64,000 nucleotides of DNA from positions 1,984,001-2,048,000 of the forward strand of contig JAZGUH010000113.1 in assembly GCA_037893225.1 (NCBI GenBank). The letters are read 5' to 3'. Source of the DNA: Hippasteria phrygiana (Eukaryota; Echinodermata; Asteroidea; Valvatida; Goniasteridae). This document shows, one piece after another, positions 21,247-33,300 of the stretch (positions are counted from its first letter, which is position 1; the number at the start of each line of letters is the position of its first letter). The notes below the pieces were generated by a model, which searched no databases, was not told the DNA's origin, and saw only the letters and a list, made by a program, of their open reading frames with translations. The position numbers were made by a program, and so were the translations under genes.

Positions 21247-22893
21247 TTACTTATCTAAAGTAGCAACGAGTTTGTAAATCCTCTGCTGCATGCTTTTTTG
21301 CAGAAGGGGATTGTTTCGGAGAGGTTTGAGTTGTCTGACCAGCCCAGGAAGATTAGATGTGAATTTTCTTGCAATCTGGACTGGTCTCTTGCTGGATTTA
21401 ACCGAAGACAGGAATTTGATGAGTGATGATTGGGATAGGGGGCCTTTGGTTAGTGGGAGGACTTCGGACGGAAGGTCTTCGTCCGTCTGAGTGTCCTCCC
21501 AATGCACGGAGTCGGTGTCGGCCTCGCCCGCGGTGGACGCCGGGGACGACGGCATGGGGGTTTGGGAACCACCGAGGGGGGTGGGTGGGAAGGAGGATTG
21601 GGAATTGAGGGCAAGGGTGAGGGTGGGCGAAGCCGTCGACATGGGGCTCTGCTGTTTCCGGGCAAGTTTTCTGCGGGGGGAGGGTGAATGGAGGGGGACG
21701 AGTTTGGGGGAATCGGAGACAGGAGTGGGGGAAGTCTGTTTGCGTTTAGTAACGACATCGGAAAAGGATCTTGAGAGTGGAGGGGGAGAACCCCATATCG
21801 ACGGCACTTCGGGGGGATTGGAGGGAGGGTTGGTAGGGGGAGCCCGGACTCCGCCCCCGCCGGGGGCGTGCGCTGCAGCCGCCGTGCCCGGTGAGGGCAC
21901 ACCCGGCCCGGCCGTGTCCGATGCGCGGGGCGCAACGGACGGGGGCCCCGTAGAGCCCCCGGCTGGCCGGGAGGGGAGCGCGCGCGGTGCGGGTTCAGGC
22001 CGGGACCCCTTGGGGTCCCCGCCCGAGGAAGAGGACGACCCGGCGGTCGGAACTTCCGACCGACGAGTCGACCCCGGAGGCGGAGGGGAGGCGGAGCCAG
22101 GCTGGTTGGGTTTGGAGCGTTTGGGTGGGTGTCTGGGATCGGATTTGGGGACGGGTTTGACGAAGACAGGAGGGGGGTTGAGAGGGTTGATTTCGCCCCC
22201 GTCACCGTCGTCCCCACGGGCGGGCTTCTGCTTCTTGCAGGCTCGGCTGATATGGCCGAATTCGCCGCAATTGAAGCAGCGCACCGACTCCGTGGATAAA
22301 AAGACTCTATAGTTGGTACCGGAAAAATTAAAATTGATGTGGTCGGGAGGGATGACATTGGGGTTGAGTAGGACCTGTACCTGCCTTCGGAAACTCATTA
22401 TATGATTGAGATTTTTGGTCTTTAGTCCCAGGGGAATGGGTCGGATCTGCGACACCACCTTACAAAAGGACGACAGGTTGGCCGCAATGACTCCGTTCGG
22501 GATTTCCGGGTATACGTTAGAAAGTGTAAGACGGGTGGTTGGGCGGACAAGAGGTGTCAGCTCGAGAAAGGAGCCGTCGTATGCAAGTTCCTGTTGTTGG
22601 ACTGCATCGACGACCGCCTCTCTCGAGCTGAGATAGATGGCAATTCGGCCATTTGAGATGCGTGAAGCGGAAAGAATATCTTTGGGATTCAGGATTTTAG
22701 TAATGGCGGCCATGTATGATTGAACGGAGACATTGTCAGCCGCCCTGAAAGAAATTCCATTGTTCCTAGTGACATTCCTGAACGGCTCGTCAGGAATGTC
22801 AATAGGCCTAGTAGGCCCAACCGAGGGCACGCTCGGGCCAGCCGAGGGTACGCTCGGCTGAGCCTTTACAGATGTGTTCGCTTGACTGGTCAT
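21247..22893 (-). CDS. E2 ORF1: gag-like zinc-knuckle protein
   Basis: 548 aa. N-terminus with repeated PSVPS(A/V)GP. Residues about 70-200 form the putative RRM-like region. Zinc knuckle at C206, C209, H214, C219. A Pro/Gly/Ser-rich linker spans about 222-365, followed by the motif WGSPP at 367-371 plus SFSDVVTKRKQ. Conserved C-terminal block at 478-548 (LTKGPLSQSSLIKF onward). The start has a good Kozak context (ACCATGA). A gap of 16 nt separates its stop from the ORF2 ATG, so ORF2 probably depends on reinitiation or another non-canonical route. The linker is encoded by a very CpG-rich stretch (about 21840-22100). Confidence 0.92.
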   Translation of the reverse strand: MTSQANTSVKAQPSVPSAGPSVPSVGPTRPIDIPDEPFRNVTRNNGISFRAADNVSVQSYMAAITKILNPKDILSASRISNGRIAIYLSSREAVVDAVQQQELAYDGSFLELTPLVRPTTRLTLSNVYPEIPNGVIAANLSSFCKVVSQIRPIPLGLKTKNLNHIMSFRRQVQVLLNPNVIPPDHINFNFSGTNYRVFLSTESVRCFNCGEFGHISRACKKQKPARGDDGDGGEINPLNPPPVFVKPVPKSDPRHPPKRSKPNQPGSASPPPPGSTRRSEVPTAGSSSSSGGDPKGSRPEPAPRALPSRPAGGSTGPPSVAPRASDTAGPGVPSPGTAAAAHAPGGGGVRAPPTNPPSNPPEVPSIWGSPPPLSRSFSDVVTKRKQTSPTPVSDSPKLVPLHSPSPRRKLARKQQSPMSTASPTLTLALNSQSSFPPTPLGGSQTPMPSSPASTAGEADTDSVHWEDTQTDEDLPSEVLPLTKGPLSQSSLIKFLSSVKSSKRPVQIARKFTSNLPGLVRQLKPLRNNPLLQKSMQQRIYKLVATLDK

Positions 22894-23102
22894 GGTGACC
22901 AGCCACAGCGAGAAATGAACGAAATGAAATGCAAAATGAACGTAAAATTACTCTAAAATGATAACACCCGACAGAAGGAGGACGGTCTAGTTAGACCTAT
23001 AAAGAAAACGGAATACAACAGTATAAAAACGTGGACCTAACAGGGTCTAAAAGCTGAAATATTCTTACTTTTCCGGAGCTCGATCGAAACACGTCCGAAC
23101 AC
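22894..23102 (-). promoter_or_regulatory. E2 5' UTR and putative internal promoter
   Basis: 209 nt. GGACGTG on the sense strand (+ 23090-23096), 6 nt from the TTC junction. The small inverted repeat GGTCTA-GT-TAGACC lies near the middle. Confidence 0.5.
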
Positions 23103-23132
23103 GAAGAAGAAGAAGAAGAAGAAGAAGAAGAA
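23103..23132. repeat. (GAA)10 junction E2/E3
   Basis: About 30 bp of pure GAA. Identical in length and context to the E3/E4 junction 6531 bp downstream. Confidence 0.92.
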
Positions 23133-23863
23133 GACTTTTTTTTTGACTTTTCAGAAGAAAACTTTATTTCCAATTACTATATACAGAGGTCACAAAAATG
23201 TACAATAAAAGAATAGTAAACAGAAAGTAAATTCACAAGGAGAAAACCAATATTTCACAAACTTTACTTTGAGTTAAATATAAACAATACACATGAATAG
23301 ACAATAATGAATAACACAGTTTTATTTGAAATTACTGAGAAATAATACAAAAAAAAGACAGTTTGTGTCAATAAGACCAAAAACGAAATATTACCAATTT
23401 ATGCAAGGGAGCATAAGAAAGGAGAAAAGAAAGGGGATCCTGTACGGCCGGGGAAACAGCACGATTTTGGCTGACCCCGCCGAGGATCCCGGGGGGGGGG
23501 AGCCACCAGAAAACTGGGTGTGGGCCATATGGCCCACTCCGGCGGCTCCCAAAGGGATAGGCGAAAGAAAAAGAAGGGAGAGAAAGGGGTAGGGTCCTGG
23601 ATGGACCCTGGGAGGGGGAGGGTGGACCGAGAGGGGTCAGAGAGGTGAGGAGGAAGGGGGGGGGGGACAACCATGTCACAATTATAAACAATTGGGGACA
23701 TAATTGTTGATGGTAGAGGGGGAACAAAAAAGGGAGAGGGGGCTAGGGCCAGCCCGAGTCCCAGTGGCAGAGCCGGAACACGTCACACCTAAGCTAAGGC
23801 GAACAGCTATCCAGGACTCGGGCTAGCGACCACCCCGGCAAAAAAAAAAATTAAACTATTTCT
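23133..23863 (-). other. E3 3' UTR
   Basis: 731 nt. Same type as E4 and E7. Stem arms 23748-23761 and 23814-23827; palindrome of the large hairpin at 23520-23537; AATAAA at 23163-23168; terminal hairpin 23148-23161; T9 run on the + strand at the end (E2 has T7). Confidence 0.75.
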
Positions 23864-26800
23864 TTAGATAAACCATGTCACTGCGTTCTTATTACAAGTG
23901 AGGAGGGCGTTATTTACAGCCCATTTATGACAAAAAGCAATTATATTATCAGACAATTTATAGAAAGCAAAATCAATGAGAATTTTGTTTTTCAGGCGAT
24001 GCTGCCAGATAAGAAGGGGTTCAACAAACCGGGAAGTACGATATAAGTAGTAGATAATATTTTTGCAGCTGATGATGAGGAAGTTAGCTAGACGAACCGC
24101 CTCCTTTTTGCGTCCCTTAGCGTGCGGAATCAGCGCCCAGTAGAGGTCGAAGTTGAGTTGGAGAGTAGGCAGTAAACGGTTGAGTAGTGAGTGTAGCAGG
24201 TTGAGAGCAGGTTGTATAGCAGGACAGGTGATGAAGAGATGATGGATCGAGCCCCTCTCTCCGCACCATCCGCAGGTAGGAGAGATGTCGGGATTCAGAT
24301 GATGTAAGACGGTGAGCGAGGGCAGAAAGTTGTGGAAAAGCTTGAATTGAAGATCACCCTCTTTCTTGGAGGTAGGAAGTTGATAGATGTTTCTCCATTG
24401 GAGTTTAGTAGAAGAGTTGATGAATCCCAGTTTATGCCAATGAGAGGAGAGACTAGATAGATGATTGAGCTCCTCGTTGAGGATGGCATACAGAATTTTG
24501 GATGGTGCGGAGAGTCCATTGTCGTAGGAGGGTAGGTTGAAAAGTACTGGACAGTCCGGAAGAGCAGAGATGTGTTGAAGGACGGAAGGTGGTAGGGTAC
24601 ATCCTTCCTCGCAGAACAGAGTTGGAGATTGAAGGATGAGCTTAGTGTGAAGACGTTGAATGTCCAGATCCAGAAGACGTAGAGAGGGAGGTCTGAGTCC
24701 TCGAGAAAAAGTGATGAAGGTGCGGGGTTCGATCCATAGGCCGGTGATGAGATCCAGAAGATGGCGGACGAGTTTGACTCCGCACGCCGCGAGACGCACG
24801 GGAAGGGGTCCCCCACCATCAGCTGTATCGCTCAAAAAAGGGCAATTTAAGGGCAAATTGTAAACATGGTTGATAGAATCAGGCTGTGTTTCGATTCGAG
24901 CTCCGGACGCCGTCCAAGCACGCAAGAGTTCACTGTGGAAAACTGGGATGCTAGTATAAAATTTAGGGTCGGTGTCGAGGTGAAAAAGGTTGAAATCAAA
25001 ACCGAGTTTTTGGTATTGCCTGAAAAAGTGGCTGATCAAAAAGAAGGCGGGATGGGAATGGAGATTAAGTAATCGTTGGACTGTGGTAAGTCTGAAAGCG
25101 AACATGCGTGCTTGGAGGCACACGAGACCCAGTCCTCCTTTGTCGGGATGTTTATATAAGGTTTCCTTTGTTAGGTAGTGTCTCTTGTTGGACCAGACGA
25201 AGTCGACAAGGGCATTTTGGAGTTCACTTAGGAGATTGGCCGGAGGGGAGAGAACAGCAAGGGAGTGAAAAATTTTGGAAGCGGCAAGTTGATTAGCAAT
25301 TAAAAATTTTTCCTTTGAAAGAGAGCGCGTAAAAAAGGCGCGACCAAGAAGATAGGGTTTTATTAAGTTTATTTTTGCATTTTTCCCAATTTTGTTGGAC
25401 GTATTTATTCGAATTTCCTAAGTGTACTCCAAGGAAGGGGAGACCTTCACTATTCCAGGAAAAATGTAGGGGTTTGTCGCTTCGTCCGGTCCAAGAACCG
25501 GCCCAGAGACCCTGGGACTTCTGAGTGTTTAGACAAGCAGCAGAGGATTTTGCGAAGAGGCCGTAGGCCTCTTCGACTGCTATGAAGCCCGGATCGGAGG
25601 TGACGAAAACGGAAATGTCGTCTGCGTACGCCGACACGGCGCACGAAAAATCGGTATTAGGAATACGAAAGGCCTGATTGGCTAATTTCTTTCGGAGGGT
25701 AGTTAAAAGGGGTTCTATGGCGATAGAGTACAGCAGCCCCGAGAGCGGGCATCCCTGACGTATCCCCTTCTCAAATGAGAAGGGGGCCGTCAGGGAACCA
25801 CACACTTTAACAAGGCTCTCGGCGCCGCCGTACAAAATTTGAATATATGAAATGATTTTTTTCCCAAAGCCCATGGCTCTCATGGTGTCAAAGAGATAGC
25901 CGTGATCAACATTATCGAAGGCCTTTTTTTGATCCAAGTTGATCACGGCGAGGGGGGTATCGTTAAAATTTGAGTATGAGATGACGTCACGGATTAGATT
26001 TATGTTGTCATGGATGGAACGACCGGGGACACAGTAGCTTTGGTCTTCACCAACGACGCTGCCAATGCACTGTTTCAGCCTATTAGCAAGCAACTTGGCA
26101 AAGATTTTGTAGTCAGTGTTGAGAAGGGAGACCGGCCGCCAATTGGCAATGTCGGCCAGGTCCCCCTTCTTGGGAAGCAGGGTGATAACTGCTTTCCGGA
26201 GGGAATGGGGCAAATAGCCAGATTGGATGGAAGATTCGAGGACAGATAAAAAGTCATTTTTTAGGACAGGCCAGAAGGATTGAAAAAATTCTGAAGTGAG
26301 GCCGTCTAGTCCGGGTGCTTTATCTTTGCCAAGTTGCTTGACGGCGAGCTCGAGCTCTTCAATAGACAGAGGACGCTCAAGGTCCTCTGAATCTTCGGAG
26401 TCGAGCTCGCTGACATCTTTTAATAACTGACTGAGGGCGCTCTTGTCAGTGGGGACTCGGCTATAGAGGTTTTTATAGAAGTTGCGAACATGCGTTTTAA
26501 TGTCAGAGGGGTTTTCAGATATATTTCCAGAGGGTAAAAGAATGTGAGAAAAGTTTTTCGATAGAGAATTAGATTTTTCCAGGTTAAAGAAGTAAGTAGA
26601 GCACGAGTCAGTTTCGTTAAGATGTTTGAAACGAGATCTGACAAGAGCGCCCTGGGCTTCAGTTTTAAGGAGAAAATTTAAGTGATTCCTTTGTTCGTTT
26701 AGAGTTTCTCTAGTTTCGGGCGTTAAGTCTGGCGCAGACTGAATTTCGTCTATTTTGCGATTTATTTCCAAGAAAGCTTGCCGTTTTTCTTTGGCCAGTT

Positions 26801-27761
26801 TTGAACCGTACATTTGGCTGAGGGATTTGATGTGCAACTTTCCGAAGTCCCACCAAGCGGCGAGATTCGGAAAGTCGCACTTTTGTTCTCTCCACTGAGT
26901 CCAAAAATCTATAATAATGTTGCGGTAATTGTTATCTCCGAGGAGCGAGTTGTTGAAATGCCAATAGGCGCTGCTCCTCGGAGTGTGGGAAGGAATTTTG
27001 ATAGTTAGTGTAACAGCGCAGTGGTCGGAGAGAGAACAAGGGAGAATAGAACAGGTGTGAATGGAGGAGATGAGATTAGGAGGGACATAAAAGCGATCCA
27101 ACCTGGCTTTGGAGATCCCGCATAGTTTAGCGGGATTATTCCTCAGCCAGGTGAATTTTTGGTCAAGGGGATTCAGCCTGCGCCAGGCGTCACAAAGAGA
27201 CAATGCATTGACAGCGTCCCTGAGAGCCATGGCAACTTTGGGTCTGTGCTCGATCGGCATACACAGACGATCAATAGCCGGATTTTCAGTACAATTAAAG
27301 TCACCTCCGATCACAATGACACCGTCACCGCAGCCGGAACAGTGGTCCAATAATTGATCAATGGCCAGGAGAGCATATTTATCTTGTTGGGGAATAATGG
27401 TATTATAGATGTGATAAATCGTGTTGTTATATTTAATTTCGTTATAAAGAATATGGCCATCATAGATGGCGCTAGCAGAAATAATTTCAATATTGTTATT
27501 ATTGTTTTTAATAAGAGTAGTTACTCCCGAGCCTTTGGGCCCGGGAGAACAAAAGGGGGTATAGGACCACGTGTTCCAGCAAGGGCTATTTTCATTAAGG
27601 TTATATGTTTCTTGTAAAAGAACTAGGTCGGGGTTGGACGCGATTTGGTCAATATAAATTTGGAAAGAAGTGTTTTTGGTAGGGGCAGAGCAACCTGCGG
27701 TGTTTAGGGTAAGCAGTGACAGTGTCATTGCTAAGACGGGCAAAGAATTACATACATTCAT
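23864..27761 (-). pseudogene. E3 ORF2, +1 frameshift
   Basis: Same lesion as E2: A5 at 25302-25306, premature stop at 25293-25295, downstream frame open to 23864. Reference base A at 26285 encodes F493 (FFQSFW). Confidence 0.92.
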
Positions 27762-27777
27762 AAGAGTAGAAAATAAA

Positions 27778-29424
27778 TTACTTATCTAAAGTAGCAACGA
27801 GTTTGTAAATCCTCTGCTGCATGCTTTTTTGCAGAAGGGGATTGTTTCGGAGAGGTTTGAGTTGTCTGACCAGCCCAGGAAGATTAGATGTGAATTTTCT
27901 TGCAATCTGGACTGGTCTCTTGCTGGATTTAACCGAAGACAGGAATTTGATGAGTGATGATTGGGATAGGGGGCCTTTGGTTAGTGGGAGGACTTCGGAC
28001 GGAAGGTCTTCGTCCGTCTGAGTGTCCTCCCAATGCACGGAGTCGGTGTCGGCCTCGCCCGCGGTGGACGCCGGGGACGACGGCATGGGGGTTTGGGAAC
28101 CACCGAGGGGGGTGGGTGGGAAGGAGGATTGGGAATTGAGGGCAAGGGTGAGGGTGGGCGAAGCCGTCGACATGGGGCTCTGCTGTTTCCGGGCAAGTTT
28201 TCTGCGGGGGGAGGGTGAATGGAGGGGGACGAGTTTGGGGGAATCGGAGACAGGAGTGGGGGAAGTCTGTTTGCGTTTAGTAACGACATCGGAAAAGGAT
28301 CTTGAGAGTGGAGGGGGAGAACCCCATATCGACGGCACTTCGGGGGGATTGGAGGGAGGGTTGGTAGGGGGAGCCCGGACTCCGCCCCCGCCGGGGGCGT
28401 GCGCTGCAGCCGCCGTGCCCGGTGAGGGCACACCCGGCCCGGCCGTGTCCGATGCGCGGGGCGCAACGGACGGGGGCCCCGTAGAGCCCCCGGCTGGCCG
28501 GGAGGGGAGCGCGCGCGGTGCGGGTTCAGGCCGGGACCCCTTGGGGTCCCCGCCCGAGGAAGAGGACGACCCGGCGGTCGGAACTTCCGACCGACGAGTC
28601 GACCCCGGAGGCGGAGGGGAGGCGGAGCCAGGCTGGTTGGGTTTGGAGCGTTTGGGTGGGTGTCTGGGATCGGATTTGGGGACGGGTTTGACGAAGACAG
28701 GAGGGGGGTTGAGAGGGTTGATTTCGCCCCCGTCACCGTCGTCCCCACGGGCGGGCTTCTGCTTCTTGCAGGCTCGGCTGATATGGCCGAATTCGCCGCA
28801 ATTGAAGCAGCGCACCGACTCCGTGGATAAAAAGACTCTATAGTTGGTACCGGAAAAATTAAAATTGATGTGGTCGGGAGGGATGACATTGGGGTTGAGT
28901 AGGACCTGTACCTGCCTTCGGAAACTCATTATATGATTGAGATTTTTGGTCTTTAGTCCCAGGGGAATGGGTCGGATCTGCGACACCACCTTACAAAAGG
29001 ACGACAGGTTGGCCGCAATGACTCCGTTCGGGATTTCCGGGTATACGTTAGAAAGTGTAAGACGGGTGGTTGGGCGGACAAGAGGTGTCAGCTCGAGAAA
29101 GGAGCCGTCGTATGCAAGTTCCTGTTGTTGGACTGCATCGACGACCGCCTCTCTCGAGCTGAGATAGATGGCAATTCGGCCATTTGAGATGCGTGAAGCG
29201 GAAAGAATATCTTTGGGATTCAGGATTTTAGTAATGGCGGCCATGTATGATTGAACGGAGACATTGTCAGCCGCCCTGAAAGAAATTCCATTGTTCCTAG
29301 TGACATTCCTGAACGGCTCGTCAGGAATGTCAATAGGCCTAGTAGGCCCAACCGAGGGCACGCTCGGGCCAGCCGAGGGTACGCTCGGCTGAGCCTTTAC
29401 AGATGTGTTCGCTTGACTGGTCAT
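27778..29424 (-). CDS. E3 ORF1: gag-like zinc-knuckle protein
   Basis: 548 aa, identical in protein sequence to E2 ORF1, with CX2CX4HX4C at 206-219. Intact, 16 nt upstream of the ORF2 start. Confidence 0.92.
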   Translation of the reverse strand: MTSQANTSVKAQPSVPSAGPSVPSVGPTRPIDIPDEPFRNVTRNNGISFRAADNVSVQSYMAAITKILNPKDILSASRISNGRIAIYLSSREAVVDAVQQQELAYDGSFLELTPLVRPTTRLTLSNVYPEIPNGVIAANLSSFCKVVSQIRPIPLGLKTKNLNHIMSFRRQVQVLLNPNVIPPDHINFNFSGTNYRVFLSTESVRCFNCGEFGHISRACKKQKPARGDDGDGGEINPLNPPPVFVKPVPKSDPRHPPKRSKPNQPGSASPPPPGSTRRSEVPTAGSSSSSGGDPKGSRPEPAPRALPSRPAGGSTGPPSVAPRASDTAGPGVPSPGTAAAAHAPGGGGVRAPPTNPPSNPPEVPSIWGSPPPLSRSFSDVVTKRKQTSPTPVSDSPKLVPLHSPSPRRKLARKQQSPMSTASPTLTLALNSQSSFPPTPLGGSQTPMPSSPASTAGEADTDSVHWEDTQTDEDLPSEVLPLTKGPLSQSSLIKFLSSVKSSKRPVQIARKFTSNLPGLVRQLKPLRNNPLLQKSMQQRIYKLVATLDK

Positions 29425-29633
29425 GGTGACCAGCCACAGCGAGAAATGAACGAAATGAAATGCAAAATGAACGTAAAATTACTCTAAAATGATAACACCC
29501 GACAGAAGGAGGACGGTCTAGTTAGACCTATAAAGAAAACGGAATACAACAGTATAAAAACGTGGACCTAACAGGGTCTAAAAGCTGAAATATTCTTACT
29601 TTTCCGGAGCTCGATCGAAACACGTCCGAACAC
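29425..29633 (-). promoter_or_regulatory. E3 5' UTR and putative internal promoter
   Basis: 209 nt; GGACGTG at + 29621-29627. Identical to E2. Confidence 0.5.
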
Positions 29634-29663
29634 GAAGAAGAAGAAGAAGAAGAAGAAGAAGAA
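29634..29663. repeat. (GAA)10 junction E3/E4
   Basis: Exact copy of the E2/E3 junction. Confidence 0.92.
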
Positions 29664-30394
29664 GACTTTTTTTTTGACTTTTCAGAAGAAAACTTTATTT
29701 CCAATTACTATATACAGAGGTCACAAAAATGTACAATAAAAGAATAGTAAACAGAAAGTAAATTCACAAGGAGAAAACCAATATTTCACAAACTTTACTT
29801 TGAGTTAAATATAAACAATACACATGAATAGACAATAATGAATAACACAGTTTTATTTGAAATTACTGAGAAATAATACAAAAAAAAGACAGTTTGTGTC
29901 AATAAGACCAAAAACGAAATATTACCAATTTATGCAAGGGAGCATAAGAAAGGAGAAAAGAAAGGGGATCCTGTACGGCCGGGGAAACAGCACGATTTTG
30001 GCTGACCCCGCCGAGGATCCCGGGGGGGGGGAGCCACCAGAAAACTGGGTGTGGGCCATATGGCCCACTCCGGCGGCTCCCAAAGGGATAGGCGAAAGAA
30101 AAAGAAGGGAGAGAAAGGGGTAGGGTCCTGGATGGACCCTGGGAGGGGGAGGGTGGACCGAGAGGGGTCAGAGAGGTGAGGAGGAAGGGGGGGGGGGACA
30201 ACCATGTCACAATTATAAACAATTGGGGACATAATTGTTGATGGTAGAGGGGGAACAAAAAAGGGAGAGGGGGCTAGGGCCAGCCCGAGTCCCAGTGGCA
30301 GAGCCGGAACACGTCACACCTAAGCTAAGGCGAACAGCTATCCAGGACTCGGGCTAGCGACCACCCCGGCAAAAAAAAAAATTAAACTATTTCT
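29664..30394 (-). other. E4 3' UTR
   Basis: 731 nt, same as E3: palindrome 30051-30068, AATAAA 29694-29699, terminal hairpin 29679-29692. Confidence 0.75.
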
Positions 30395-33300
30395 TTAGAT
30401 AAACCATGTCACTGCGTTCTTATTACAAGTGAGGAGGGCGTTATTTACAGCCCATTTATGACAAAAAGCAATTATATTATCAGACAATTTATAGAAAGCA
30501 AAATCAATGAGAATTTTGTTTTTCAGGCGATGCTGCCAGATAAGAAGGGGTTCAACAAACCGGGAAGTACGATATAAGTAGTAGATAATATTTTTGCAGC
30601 TGATGATGAGGAAGTTAGCTAGACGAACCGCCTCCTTTTTGCGTCCCTTAGCGTGCGGAATCAGCGCCCAGTAGAGGTCGAAGTTGAGTTGGAGAGTAGG
30701 CAGTAAACGGTTGAGTAGTGAGTGTAGCAGGTTGAGAGCAGGTTGTATAGCAGGACAGGTGATGAAGAGATGATGGATCGAGCCCCTCTCTCCGCACCAT
30801 CCGCAGGTAGGAGAGATGTCGGGATTCAGATGATGTAAGACGGTGAGCGAGGGCAGAAAGTTGTGGAAAAGCTTGAATTGAAGATCACCCTCTTTCTTGG
30901 AGGTAGGAAGTTGATAGATGTTTCTCCATTGGAGTTTAGTAGAAGAGTTGATGAATCCCAGTTTATGCCAATGAGAGGAGAGACTAGATAGATGATTGAG
31001 CTCCTCGTTGAGGATGGCATACAGAATTTTGGATGGTGCGGAGAGTCCATTGTCGTAGGAGGGTAGGTTGAAAAGTACTGGACAGTCCGGAAGAGCAGAG
31101 ATGTGTTGAAGGACGGAAGGTGGTAGGGTACATCCTTCCTCGCAGAACAGAGTTGGAGATTGAAGGATGAGCTTAGTGTGAAGACGTTGAATGTCCAGAT
31201 CCAGAAGACGTAGAGAGGGAGGTCTGAGTCCTCGAGAAAAAGTGATGAAGGTGCGGGGTTCGATCCATAGGCCGGTGATGAGATCCAGAAGATGGCGGAC
31301 GAGTTTGACTCCGCACGCCGCGAGACGCACGGGAAGGGGTCCCCCACCATCAGCTGTATCGCTCAAAAAAGGGCAATTTAAGGGCAAATTGTAAACATGG
31401 TTGATAGAATCAGGCTGTGTTTCGATTCGAGCTCCGGACGCCGTCCAAGCACGCAAGAGTTCACTGTGGAAAACTGGGATGCTAGTATAAAATTTAGGGT
31501 CGGTGTCGAGGTGAAAAAGGTTGAAATCAAAACCGAGTTTTTGGTATTGCCTGAAAAAGTGGCTGATCAAAAAGAAGGCGGGATGGGAATGGAGATTAAG
31601 TAATCGTTGGACTGTGGTAAGTCTGAAAGCGAACATGCGTGCTTGGAGGCACACGAGACCCAGTCCTCCTTTGTCGGGATGTTTATATAAGGTTTCCTTT
31701 GTTAGGTAGTGTCTCTTGTTGGACCAGACGAAGTCGACAAGGGCATTTTGGAGTTCACTTAGGAGATTGGCCGGAGGGGAGAGAACAGCAAGGGAGTGAA
31801 AAATTTTGGAAGCGGCAAGTTGATTAGCAATTAAAAATTTTTCCTTTGAAAGAGAGCGCGTAAAAAAGGCGCGACCAAGAAGATAGGGTTTTATTAAGTT
31901 TATTTTTGCATTTTTCCCAATTTTGTTGGACGTATTTATTCGAATTTCCTAAGTGTACTCCAAGGAAGGGGAGACCTTCACTATTCCAGGAAAAATGTAG
32001 GGGTTTGTCGCTTCGTCCGGTCCAAGAACCGGCCCAGAGACCCTGGGACTTCTGAGTGTTTAGACAAGCAGCAGAGGATTTTGCGAAGAGGCCGTAGGCC
32101 TCTTCGACTGCTATGAAGCCCGGATCGGAGGTGACGAAAACGGAAATGTCGTCTGCGTACGCCGACACGGCGCACGAAAAATCGGTATTAGGAATACGAA
32201 AGGCCTGATTGGCTAATTTCTTTCGGAGGGTAGTTAAAAGGGGTTCTATGGCGATAGAGTACAGCAGCCCCGAGAGCGGGCATCCCTGACGTATCCCCTT
32301 CTCAAATGAGAAGGGGGCCGTCAGGGAACCACACACTTTAACAAGGCTCTCGGCGCCGCCGTACAAAATTTGAATATATGAAATGATTTTTTTCCCAAAG
32401 CCCATGGCTCTCATGGTGTCAAAGAGATAGCCGTGATCAACATTATCGAAGGCCTTTTTTTGATCCAAGTTGATCACGGCGAGGGGGGTATCGTTAAAAT
32501 TTGAGTATGAGATGACGTCACGGATTAGATTTATGTTGTCATGGATGGAACGACCGGGGACACAGTAGCTTTGGTCTTCACCAACGACGCTGCCAATGCA
32601 CTGTTTCAGCCTATTAGCAAGCAACTTGGCAAAGATTTTGTAGTCAGTGTTGAGAAGGGAGACCGGCCGCCAATTGGCAATGTCGGCCAGGTCCCCCTTC
32701 TTGGGAAGCAGGGTGATAACTGCTTTCCGGAGGGAATGGGGCAAATAGCCAGATTGGATGGAAGATTCGAGGACAGATAAAAAGTCATTTTTTAGGACAG
32801 GCCAGAAGGATTGAACAAATTCTGAAGTGAGGCCGTCTAGTCCGGGTGCTTTATCTTTGCCAAGTTGCTTGACGGCGAGCTCGAGCTCTTCAATAGACAG
32901 AGGACGCTCAAGGTCCTCTGAATCTTCGGAGTCGAGCTCGCTGACATCTTTTAATAACTGACTGAGGGCGCTCTTGTCAGTGGGGACTCGGCTATAGAGG
33001 TTTTTATAGAAGTTGCGAACATGCGTTTTAATGTCAGAGGGGTTTTCAGATATATTTCCAGAGGGTAAAAGAATGTGAGAAAAGTTTTTCGATAGAGAAT
33101 TAGATTTTTCCAGGTTAAAGAAGTAAGTAGAGCACGAGTCAGTTTCGTTAAGATGTTTGAAACGAGATCTGACAAGAGCGCCCTGGGCTTCAGTTTTAAG
33201 GAGAAAATTTAAGTGATTCCTTTGTTCGTTTAGAGTTTCTCTAGTTTCGGGCGTTAAGTCTGGCGCAGACTGAATTTCGTCTATTTTGCGATTTATTTCC

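Larger units (their letters stand above)
16579..23102 (-). mobile_element. E2: Tx1-clade TTC-targeted retrotransposon, subfamily B
   Basis: Full-length, about 6.52 kb. ORF1 is intact and ORF2 carries the +1 frameshift shared with E3 and E4. From the proximal 3' UTR to the 5' end it matches E3 essentially base for base at an offset of 6531. Only its 3' UTR differs: about 24 extra bp at 16836-16860, AAAAATGGG instead of AAAAAAGGG near 17185, and a shorter T-run at the end. That places the edge of the duplicated block inside this 3' UTR. Confidence 0.93.
23133..29633 (-). mobile_element. E3: Tx1-clade TTC-targeted retrotransposon, subfamily B
   Basis: 6501 bp. Its partner E4 is the same sequence at +6531, junction included; the only difference I found by eye is at 26285/32816. 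Together with the shared ORF2 frameshift this shows copying as DNA, not a second retrotransposition. Confidence 0.93.

Noticed and set aside
21450..22358. Long alternative frames over ORF1: 302 codons on the minus strand and 273 codons on the plus strand, repeated in each B element
   Set aside because: They overlap the ORF1 linker out of frame, consist of Pro/Arg or Gly/Glu low-complexity sequence, and exist because the GC-rich segment has few stop codons. Their repetition only reflects the copy number of the element.
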